From Bacillota bacterium (GTDB lineage: Bacteria > Bacillota > Clostridia > Oscillospirales > Oscillospiraceae), in NCBI GenBank assembly GCA_023386265.1, contig JAEWKA010000004.1, forward strand, positions 372,001 to 436,000: a stretch of DNA of 64,000 nucleotides. Direction: 5' to 3'. Within the stretch, counting starts at the first letter, position 1, and each line of letters begins with the position of its first letter. A program made the position numbers and the translations under genes. Of the stretch, positions 43,323-49,903 are shown one piece after another. The notes beneath the pieces were generated by a model that saw nothing but the letters and a program-made list of their open reading frames with translations, was not told the DNA's origin and did not search any database.

Positions 43323-43535
43323 TTATGCTCCTCGCTCTACTCCGAAAAGCTCATTAGGCGTAACACCAAGCGCAATACATAAAGGCAGGATATCAATGTC
43401 AGAAACGAGCTTTCGACCATTCAACATGTTCGATAGCTCTTTCTCTTTGAATCCTGCCTTCTCCGCAACAATTTTCTGTTTCAATCCATTTGTTTTAATG
43501 ATTCTTTTGATGTTCGGTGCTACTGTAGATTTCAT
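43323..43535 (-). CDS. Cro-like XRE-family regulator
   Basis: 70 aa: a single helix-turn-helix domain (KQKIVAEKAGFKEKELSNMLNGRK) with the ISDIDILPLCIALGVTPNELF type ending of XRE proteins. It is first in the leftward early operon, divergent from the repressor, with three operator-like repeats between them. By position it is the lytic-direction regulator. The start follows TTTTAGGAGTGAAGAT. Confidence 0.8.
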   Translation of the reverse strand: MKSTVAPNIKRIIKTNGLKQKIVAEKAGFKEKELSNMLNGRKLVSDIDILPLCIALGVTPNELFGVERGA

Positions 43536-43554
43536 ATCTTCACTCCTAAAACCT

Positions 43555-43625
43555 CAAGTTTCTTGATGTGTCTACAAAATAGCACAAGTTTCTTGATGTG
43601 TCAATACAATAATCTCAAGATTCTT
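43555..43625. promoter_or_regulatory. Three phage operators of the lysogeny switch
   Basis: CAAGTTTCTTGATGTGTC occurs at 43555-43572 and again exactly 30 bp on at 43585-43602. Each contains the palindrome CAAG-TTT-CTTG. A degenerate third copy, CAAGATTCTT, lies at 43616-43625, 31 bp further. The 30-bp period is about three helical turns, so bound repressors would lie on one face. Confidence 0.8.
43576..43604 (-). promoter_or_regulatory. Leftward early (lytic) promoter
   Basis: On the minus strand: TTGACA (43604-43599), 17-nt spacer, TATTTT (43581-43576). The second operator fills the spacer and overlaps the -35, so repressor binding should shut it. Confidence 0.8.
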
Positions 43626-43635
43626 TACTTTTCGC

Positions 43636-43664
43636 TTGACAATCATCAATAATCTTTATATATT
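43636..43664 (+). promoter_or_regulatory. Repressor promoter
   Basis: TTGACA (43636-43641), 17-nt spacer, TATATT (43659-43664), 25 nt before the repressor start. The third, weaker operator lies 10 bp upstream of the -35, a position suited to autoregulation. Confidence 0.8.
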
Positions 43665-43688
43665 GAGAGAAATAAGGAGTTGATTACT

Positions 43689-44057
43689 ATGGGCATAGGA
43701 CCGAAAATAAAAGAAGCACGTGAGGAGCTGCAACTAACTCAAAAAGAGTTAGCTGAACTTGTTGGTGTGACATCCTCGGCAATAACAAATTACGAAATTG
43801 GAGTCAGTCATCCAAAAGAACCTATTTTGATAAAGTTGATGTCTGCGCTACGAAAAGATGCAAATTACTTTTTCGCTGATTACTTTGAGATAAAACAAAA
43901 TCCCGCCACCAAAGACGGTGACGGGCTAACAGACAAAGAAAATGCTGTTGCTCTGGCTTATCGTGCAGCAAGCGAAGATGATAAGGCTGTTGTGGATGTC
44001 GTACTAAAAAAATACATCGAGCAGCGGCAAAAATATATATCCGAGTTGGCAATATGA
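43689..44057 (+). CDS. CI-type XRE repressor
   Basis: 122 aa from the ATG at 43689, 9 nt after AAGGAG; an upstream TTG is rejected. The N-terminal HTH_3 domain (GPKIKEAREELQLTQKELAELVGVTSSAITNYEIG) is followed by a helical C-terminal region (LTDKENAVALAYRAASEDDKAVVDVVLKKY) for oligomerisation. No LexA-like peptidase domain is present, so induction probably does not use RecA-stimulated self-cleavage. Divergent from the Cro-like gene. Confidence 0.85.
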   Translation: MGIGPKIKEAREELQLTQKELAELVGVTSSAITNYEIGVSHPKEPILIKLMSALRKDANYFFADYFEIKQNPATKDGDGLTDKENAVALAYRAASEDDKAVVDVVLKKYIEQRQKYISELAI

Positions 44058-44099
44058 TATATCTATGCTTCGCTATATGATAGATAAGGAGTAAAAGCC

Positions 44100-44213
44100 G
44101 TGAATAACAATACTAAGAAAAAGCCGCCAATTTGGTATAGATTACTTGGATATTTGCTTCTATTATTCTTTCTTTGGGGAATAGGTTCTACTATCATCAA
44201 TCTTTTGAGATAG
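44100..44213 (+). CDS. Membrane microprotein between repressor and integrase (37 aa)
   Basis: GTG start at 44100, 8 nt after AAGGAG. A basic N-terminus (NNNTKKKPPIWYR) precedes one transmembrane helix (LLGYLLLLFFLWGIGSTII). It lies in the same direction as the repressor and integrase, 42 nt after the first and 32 nt before the second. Too short for most annotators. Superinfection exclusion is one possible role, without direct evidence. Confidence 0.55.
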   Translation: MNNNTKKKPPIWYRLLGYLLLLFFLWGIGSTIINLLR

Positions 44214-44245
44214 TAATATTATTCGAATTGTCCGGAGGATGCCCC

Positions 44246-45736
44246 ATGGCTAACGTAATGTACCTTAGAAAGTCCCGTGCCGAGGAACAAGCTACCACCG
44301 AAGAGGTCCTAGCAAAACACAAAGAGGCTTTGGTCGAGCTCGCCGTGCGCAAGGGCATTATCATAACAGAAATATTTGAGGAAGTCGTTTCCGGTGAGTC
44401 CCTCTCCGGACGTCCCGAAATGCTTAAATTGCTGAAAGGTGTACAGGCAGGTGATTATGACGCTGTTTTGTGCATGGACATTGACCGTCTCGGGCGCGGC
44501 GGCATGGCGGATCAAGGCGTAATACTGGACGCATTCCGCTATTCCGATACGCTTATCGTAACGCCTGACAAAACCTACGATCTTTCCGACGAGTCCGATG
44601 AGGAACTGACAGAGTTTAAAGCCTTTATGGCGCGGCGCGAATATAAGATGATACGCAAGCGTATGAGACGCGGTTTGATGCAGACAATTGAAAAAGGCGG
44701 CTATATTGCTAATCCACCTTATGGATATGAAAAATGCATCGTCAATAAAATGCCGTCCTTGCAGATTGTTGAAGAAGAGTCAAAATTCATTCGCTTTATT
44801 TTTTCGCAGTATCTGAGCGGTGTCGGTACCCATAGGATCGCGGCCGCGCTGAATGAAATGGGTAGCGTTCCTCGACGGAATGCGTCCTGGTCTCGAAGCA
44901 CAGTCAACAGGCTACTTCAGAATCCTACATATACCGGCAAAATCGCTTGGAACAGAGTCAAGCATTACCGTCCAGGCACGCATGGAAACGAGAAAGCCCA
45001 AGTGAAATATATCCCAAAAGAGGAATGGATGATTTTTGAAGGTCTGCATCCTGCAATAATAAGTGACGATGACTATCAGCGTGTTCAGGAAATAATGCAC
45101 GGGCGTTATATCCCGTCTAAAAAGACCGGTCACACAACGAACCCGCTGGCAGGGTTGATTATATGTTCCAAATGCGGCCGGCATATGCAGCAGTTTTCTT
45201 CCAACAATCTTAACGTACCGTATATCAACTGCGTTACTAAAGACTGTCAGGCGTCGGCTAAGACTGAGTATATCGAAGAGCACCTGATCTCCACTCTCGA
45301 AGATACCCTAAGCAAGCTCAGGCTCACTCCAAACGCAGTTTCCTCCGAAGAGATTAACGCGCATTTGGAAATGCTCGCAGGAGTCTGCAGAGAACTCGAA
45401 AAACTTAACGTCAAAATTCTACGCCTGTATGATTTTCTCGAAGACGGTACATACGACCGCGATACCTTCCGCGTCAGAGGTGAATTGGCAGAAAAAGAAC
45501 GCGCCGCCCTGCTTGCAAAGCAGAACGATATAACAGCCGAAATAGAGAAACTTAAAACACGGGACATGACAAAAACGGTCGACCAGCTTGAGACGGTCCT
45601 CGAACTATATCCTACACTCGACATTGAAGGAAAAAACATGCTCCTGAAGACGATAGTCGAAAAGATAGTCTATACCAAAGAAAAAAAGACGAAACCCCGC
45701 GACTTTGCCCTAGACATCACTCTCCGCCATTTTTAA
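44246..45736 (+). CDS. Large serine integrase
   Basis: 496 aa from the ATG at 44246, after CCGGAGGATGCCCC. The catalytic-domain start is YLRKSR, with Ser10 as the likely nucleophile, and DIDRLGRGG follows. The recombinase domain is around residues 150-270 (PPYGYEKCI, NRLLQNPTYTGKIAWNR). A zinc-ribbon (CSKCGRHMQQF...CVTKDC) lies near 306, then a coiled-coil C-terminus (ELEKLNVKILRLYDFLE). It catalyses attP x attB recombination. It lies 31 bp from attR, as usual. Reversal needs a directionality factor; none is recognised. Confidence 0.95.
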   Translation: MANVMYLRKSRAEEQATTEEVLAKHKEALVELAVRKGIIITEIFEEVVSGESLSGRPEMLKLLKGVQAGDYDAVLCMDIDRLGRGGMADQGVILDAFRYSDTLIVTPDKTYDLSDESDEELTEFKAFMARREYKMIRKRMRRGLMQTIEKGGYIANPPYGYEKCIVNKMPSLQIVEEESKFIRFIFSQYLSGVGTHRIAAALNEMGSVPRRNASWSRSTVNRLLQNPTYTGKIAWNRVKHYRPGTHGNEKAQVKYIPKEEWMIFEGLHPAIISDDDYQRVQEIMHGRYIPSKKTGHTTNPLAGLIICSKCGRHMQQFSSNNLNVPYINCVTKDCQASAKTEYIEEHLISTLEDTLSKLRLTPNAVSSEEINAHLEMLAGVCRELEKLNVKILRLYDFLEDGTYDRDTFRVRGELAEKERAALLAKQNDITAEIEKLKTRDMTKTVDQLETVLELYPTLDIEGKNMLLKTIVEKIVYTKEKKTKPRDFALDITLRHF

Positions 45737-45767
45737 TATGATTTAGTATCTATGGTGTATGTTACTT

Positions 45768-45776
45768 AGATAAAGA
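45768..45776 (+). other. attR core
   Basis: AGATAAAGA with phage sequence GTTACTT to the left and host codons (TGT ATT GAG GAT) to the right. Identical to the attL core at 5355-5363; the distance between the copies (40,413 bp) is the expected size of the excised circle. Confidence 0.8.
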
Positions 45777-46473
45777 TTGTATTGAGGATTTGCGGGTGTT
45801 CCCGACCTGCGGCTCCCAGTCAATTATAGACACAGCATTCAACATCAGACCGGGTTCGGCAAAGCTCCTATATGCGGATGTTCGCGTTGAGGAACTGAAC
45901 TTTAACCGCGGGTGCTTCACTTGCGACATCACCTATTTCTACAAGGTGACGGGAAGAGCCTTCCCAGGCGATCGTCAGGTAACCGGTCTTGCGATCTTTG
46001 ACAAGAGAGTGGTGCTGTTCGGCGGCGACGGAGGCTCAAAGGTATTCACATCCCACAACGGCGGATTGTGCGATAACATCTATAACAATTTGCCCATCGG
46101 AGTCGTCGAGGCCGTTGATCCGCTCATTCTTGCGATGAAGATCGTCGATGTCACAAGCATCGATTCGCGTGACAACGAAATACGCGACATTCCCAGAGAA
46201 ATTTCAAAAAGCTTCGACGATGAGCTCATTACATCGCTCACCTGCAAGCAGCTGTTCGTAACTCTCGGACAGTTCTCTATCATCAAACTTGAAAGAGACA
46301 CCCAGCTTCTGATACCGGTATTTGACTACTGCATACCCGACAAGGAATGCGCTGCGGGCGGCGATGAAGACCCCTGCACGCTGTTCAGTCACATACCTTT
46401 CCCGGTTGACGACTTTTTCCCTCCCCCGGGCAACCCCAACCGGTGCTCCAATTCGAACTGCTTCGAAACCTAA
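45769..46473 (+). pseudogene. 3' fragment of the split conserved clostridial gene
   Basis: The host frame resumes at the core and continues CIEDLRVF to a stop at 46473, 231 host codons from 45778. There is no ATG or ribosome site at its head; the first possible start is a TTG at 45790, so expression is doubtful while the prophage is present. The body is beta-rich with several Cys (SFNRG-type CFTCDITYFYKVTG block, CDNIYNN, LTCKQLF) and ends in a Cys/Pro-rich tail (CIPDKECAAGGDEDPC and GNPNRCSNSNCFET). Its reading frame is intact, so excision would restore a 264-residue protein. Confidence 0.85.
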
Positions 46474-46498
46474 AAAGCAAAAAACGAAATAGGAAACG

Positions 46499-46533
46499 AT
46501 TTGAGCCGCGGTAAGCCCTTCCGCGGCTCAAAT
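46499..46533 (+). terminator. Terminator of the split host gene
   Basis: A 13-bp perfect stem (46499-46511 with 46521-46533) is followed by GATTTTATG, 25 nt after the stop codon. Confidence 0.8.
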
Positions 46534-46704
46534 GATTTTATGAAACCTCTTTTTTAGGAATAAAAAGCCAAATCTCTGTGCAAAATAATTCCAAAGCGTC
46601 CTTTATACCGATAATCGATGAACCTCATGATAAAAATCGGCCTGTTTTCATCATGTTCATCGAATATCAGTATGAGCCGCCATATTTTGCTTGGAGGTAT
46701 CCAT

Positions 46705-47610
46705 ATGAGAAAGACCTGTAACGTAATCGCACTCACTTTGGTGATGGTGCTGACCCTGTGTGTAATAAATGTCGGAGCAACCGGGACAGGTTCCGCGCCC
46801 ATTGCTGAAAACCTTGATATCACAACCTATCGCAACACTTCTGTCGGAGGTCAGCTGAAAGCTACCGACCCTGATGGCGACGTCATGAAATTTGAAATTA
46901 CGACCTCCCCCATCAAGGGCGAGATTGTAATGAACGAAAACGGCAGCTTCGTTTACACTCCCCGAGACGGCAAACGCGGTCGCGACTATTTCGGCTACAA
47001 GGCCTATGATACAAACGGCAACGCTTCATCCGAGGCAACGGTCATCATCAGAATTGAAAAGCAGAAGAGCAAAATCGCCTATTCGGATATGAACGGCAAC
47101 GGTGCCCACTGCGCGGCGATTGCACTCGCCGAAAATAATATTTTCGTCGGCGAAAACGTGGGAGGGCAGTATGTTTTTAATCCCAACGCACCTGTCACGA
47201 GAGGCGAATTCCTAGCCATGTGCATGAAGGTTACGGATTCAGACATTCTTTCTGGTGTTATAACGACCGGCTTTGCCGATGACAGTGAAATTCCGACTTA
47301 TCTGAAGCCCTATGTTTCAACGGCTCTTCTGACGGGCGTCATCAGCGGCTACAGTGACGGAGTGAGTACGGCTGTATTCAACAGCGATAATTATATCAGC
47401 TATCCCGAAGCGGCTGTAATGCTCAACAAGACGTTGGATTTGACCGATGTTAACGCCGAAACCTACGGCGGAACCGCACCGGTTTGGGCGGAACAGGCCT
47501 GCGCGAACCTAAGTGCCTGCGATATATCCGATTACACGGATGTCCCCCAGCTTACGCGTGCGGACAGTGCGAAGCTCCTTTATAATGCAATGAAGAAAAT
47601 CGACAAGTAA
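46705..47610 (+). CDS. Secreted S-layer-homology (SLH) protein with Ig/cadherin-like domain
   Basis: 301 aa from the ATG at 46705, after TTGGAGGTATCCAT; upstream in-frame starts are rejected because the signal peptide begins here. Signal peptide: MRKTCNVIALTLVMVLTLCV, cut near VGA. An Ig/VCBS-like domain covers about residues 30-125 (LKATDPDGDVMKFEI, GKRGRDYFGYKAYDTNGNAS). Two SLH repeats follow (PVTRGEFLAMCMKVT; SYPEAAVMLNKTLDL and a partial third, LTRADSAKLLYNAMK). SLH domains bind secondary cell-wall polymer, so it is a cell-surface protein. Confidence 0.85.
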   Translation: MRKTCNVIALTLVMVLTLCVINVGATGTGSAPIAENLDITTYRNTSVGGQLKATDPDGDVMKFEITTSPIKGEIVMNENGSFVYTPRDGKRGRDYFGYKAYDTNGNASSEATVIIRIEKQKSKIAYSDMNGNGAHCAAIALAENNIFVGENVGGQYVFNPNAPVTRGEFLAMCMKVTDSDILSGVITTGFADDSEIPTYLKPYVSTALLTGVISGYSDGVSTAVFNSDNYISYPEAAVMLNKTLDLTDVNAETYGGTAPVWAEQACANLSACDISDYTDVPQLTRADSAKLLYNAMKKIDK

Positions 47611-47620
47611 TCTGTTAATA

Positions 47621-47654
47621 AAAAAACTCCTCCGCAGAAGCAGAGGAGTTTTTT
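47621..47654. terminator. Bidirectional terminator between SLH gene and rqcH
   Basis: A 12-bp stem (47621-47632 with 47643-47654) has A-run and T-run ends, between convergent genes. Confidence 0.85.
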
Positions 47655-47657
47655 TTA

Positions 47658-49418
47658 TTAATTTTTTCTCAGTCCCGAAACGAGTTTTTCGTCCGGCGTT
47701 ACGATCAGGGTCTTAAAGTCGGTGTAGATAACCTTGCCCGGCATTGAGCCGGAGGGTTTTTTAACAAAACGCACCTGAGTATAGTCGACAGGTACCTTGC
47801 CGCCTTCCCGGCCCTGAGAATAATAGACCGCCAGAGTCGCCGCCTCGAAAAGCGTTCTCTCGTCCAGCTCTCCCCCATCGCAGTTTATAATGACGTGGCT
47901 TCCATGCAGTTTTTGCACATGGAGCCAGAGATCTGTTCTATGCGCAATTTTCGTTGTGAGTTTGTCGTTTTGCGCGTTATTTTTCCCGACAAATATTTCC
48001 ATACCGGCGCTCGATATAAAGCGCAGCGGTGCCGATTCCTTGATTTTCTCGCTTTTACCGGTTTTCTGCGCCCTAATGAAGCCAGTTTCCGTGAGCTCGC
48101 GCCGTATCTCCGCAAGGTCGCGGTCACTCTCGCAGCGCTGAATCTCGTCCATAACGCTAAGAAGATACTCTTCTTCTTTTTCGCCCTTTTCAATCAGGTC
48201 GCCGAGATATTTTTCGGCGGTCTTCGCTTTTGTGTAGTCCTTATAGTACTTAGCGGCATTCTGCTGCGGTGTTTTGAGGACGTCAAGCGGTATTTGAATC
48301 TTCGGGCAGCTTTCCTCGAAATAGTCCTCGGCCTCGGCAAAGCGGTCGCCCTTTTTAATCCTGTAGAAATTTGCAGTGATGAGGTCGCCATATTTGCGGC
48401 TGGTATCACGGTTTTCTGTTTTCCTGAGCTCCTCAAAACGAGCGGCAAGCTTCCTTATGGAGCGATCATGCGCACTCTTAACGGATTTATAAAGTGCCTG
48501 TGATTTACGCTTCATCTGATCCTGCTTGTCTCTCTTCGTATAGAAGTCCTCAAGCATCGAGGAAAAATCGGGATAGCTTACAGTTTGCGCCGTATTTTCG
48601 TATTGCCGAATGGGCATGAAGGAAAAATCGTAGGGTTTTTCATTTATTATCAGCATCGTCGGCACGAAATCCAAACTCTTAAAGCAAATCTCAAGAGCTT
48701 TCAGGCCATCTATTAACGCCGTCTTTTCGCTCTCTGAAAACTGAGCGATTAGCTTGGACGAATCTTGCGTTGCGAGGTAGCACATTTCGCGGCATATGAG
48801 CGGCGAAAGACCCGAAAAGGTGTCCAGAAGCCACTTGTCGGCAAACTTTTCCGGTTCGGCGGTTAACCACATTACTTCACGTTCAGATGCAGATAAAGAG
48901 AAAAAATCCGGCTTTTCCTGTTCCGGCGGCAGACGGTAAATCAGTCCCGGCGCAACCTGACGTACGCGGCTCATGTCTCCGTCCACACGGCGCTGACAAT
49001 CGATTATATGCCCCTCCGCGCCTGTCAAAATAATGTTAGAATTGCGCCCCATAAGCTCCACAATCAGCTGCTTTTTCGATTCCAAACCCATCTCGTCTCG
49101 GGTATCCAAATCAAACACGAGCATACGCTCCATGTTCGGCTGGCTGAGCCCCGCGATTTTTGCTCCGACGAGATGCTTCCTTAAAAGCATACAGAACATC
49201 GGCGGAGTCTGTGGGTTTTCAAATGTCTCGCACTGAAAATTCACGCGTGCCGTGCCGGTACCCGCTGAAATCAGCAGCTTTTCGTTTCGCCCGTTGCCCC
49301 TTATCGAAAGAATAAGGGTATCGCGCGATGGCTGCTGAACCTTATCAATTTTTGCACCGATGAGCGCGGAGCTGAGTTCGTTTGCAAGTGCACATACGGT
49401 TATTGAGTCAAGAGGCAT
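47658..49418 (-). CDS. rqcH: RqcH (NFACT-family ribosome quality-control protein, Rqc2 homologue)
   Basis: 586 aa from the ATG at 49418 after GGAGGACAACT. It starts MPLDSITVCALANEL as in the family. The N-terminal NFACT-N region has CMLLRKHLVGAKI and LVFDLDTRDEMG. A long coiled-coil middle spans about 270-430 and the C-terminal NFACT-R domain has FVGKNNAQND and HLWLHVQKLHGSHVII-type sequence. Known: it binds stalled 50S subunits and directs Ala-tailing of nascent chains. Older names call it fibronectin-binding protein. It overlaps the mini-RNase III gene by 11 nt. Confidence 0.93.
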   Translation of the reverse strand: MPLDSITVCALANELSSALIGAKIDKVQQPSRDTLILSIRGNGRNEKLLISAGTGTARVNFQCETFENPQTPPMFCMLLRKHLVGAKIAGLSQPNMERMLVFDLDTRDEMGLESKKQLIVELMGRNSNIILTGAEGHIIDCQRRVDGDMSRVRQVAPGLIYRLPPEQEKPDFFSLSASEREVMWLTAEPEKFADKWLLDTFSGLSPLICREMCYLATQDSSKLIAQFSESEKTALIDGLKALEICFKSLDFVPTMLIINEKPYDFSFMPIRQYENTAQTVSYPDFSSMLEDFYTKRDKQDQMKRKSQALYKSVKSAHDRSIRKLAARFEELRKTENRDTSRKYGDLITANFYRIKKGDRFAEAEDYFEESCPKIQIPLDVLKTPQQNAAKYYKDYTKAKTAEKYLGDLIEKGEKEEEYLLSVMDEIQRCESDRDLAEIRRELTETGFIRAQKTGKSEKIKESAPLRFISSAGMEIFVGKNNAQNDKLTTKIAHRTDLWLHVQKLHGSHVIINCDGGELDERTLFEAATLAVYYSQGREGGKVPVDYTQVRFVKKPSGSMPGKVIYTDFKTLIVTPDEKLVSGLRKN

Positions 49419-49821
49419 AGTTGTCCTCCACAATCATGGCGAAGAGTTCGTCAATTCTGTTCCTCTCGCCCTTCAGATATAGATATCCGAACAGAGTCTC
49501 AAGCCCTGTTGCCGAATGATATTCAGAGATGTCTGCGTTCTTCGGAACAGAATTTACCTTCGCGTTACGCCCGCGTTTAAATACGGCGAGCTCTTCTTCC
49601 GTTAGTTTATCCATAATTATTGCAACGGCTCTTGCCTGTGCCGGAGCTCTGACATAGCTCACGGTCTCGAAATGCAGACCCTTTGAGGTCGTTTTTCCTT
49701 TGGTACAAAGCCATGTGCGAATAAGCAGCTCATAGACTGCGTCCCCAATGTGTGCAAGACCCAAAACGCTCATGCTCTGGAGCTGTTGGCTTGTCAATAT
49801 CGTATTGAAATAATCTCTCAT
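49408..49821 (-). CDS. mrnC: Mini-ribonuclease III
   Basis: 137 aa from the ATG at 49821 after AAGGAGAAAA. It is a single RNase III catalytic domain without a dsRNA-binding domain. Visible motifs are LAHIGDAVYELLIRTWL (catalytic acidic residues), KRGRNAK and SEYHSATGLETLFGYLYL. Known: it matures 23S rRNA in Bacillota. Overlaps rqcH, forming an RNA/ribosome-related pair. Confidence 0.95.
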   Translation of the reverse strand: MRDYFNTILTSQQLQSMSVLGLAHIGDAVYELLIRTWLCTKGKTTSKGLHFETVSYVRAPAQARAVAIIMDKLTEEELAVFKRGRNAKVNSVPKNADISEYHSATGLETLFGYLYLKGERNRIDELFAMIVEDNYAS

Positions 49822-49859
49822 TTTTCTCCTTAACAACATAAATACCGAGCTTTGAATAT

Positions 49860-49885
49860 GGGGCCTTCGGATAACCGAAAGCCCC
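49860..49885 (-). terminator. Hairpin between ftsK/spoIIIE and mrnC
   Basis: An 11-bp GC-rich stem (49860-49870 with 49875-49885), one wobble pair, ATAA loop. There is no strong T-run on the minus-strand side, so it may only attenuate or protect the transcript. Confidence 0.5.
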
Positions 49886-49903
49886 GAAACATCCGTTATT
49901 CAG

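Larger units (their letters stand above)
5355..45776. mobile_element. Integrated temperate podovirus-like prophage, about 40.4 kb
   Basis: The boundaries are 9-bp copies of AGATAAAGA at 5355-5363 and 45768-45776 that share the two halves of one host gene. A large serine integrase lies next to the right end. Inside are a CI/Cro-type switch, an HUH replication initiator, TerS, scaffold, capsid, amidase, holin, TerL, portal, adaptor, nozzle-like and fibre-like tail genes, and a giant internal-type virion protein. No tape-measure or sheath/tube gene is seen, which points to a short-tailed phage. A six-gene AT-rich cargo operon sits between the late genes and attL. No structural gene is visibly broken, so the element may be able to excise. 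Confidence 0.9.

Noticed and set aside
45790..46473. A stand-alone gene starting at TTG 45790
   Set aside because: No ribosome site precedes it, and the frame continues upstream to the att core and joins the 5' fragment at 5266.
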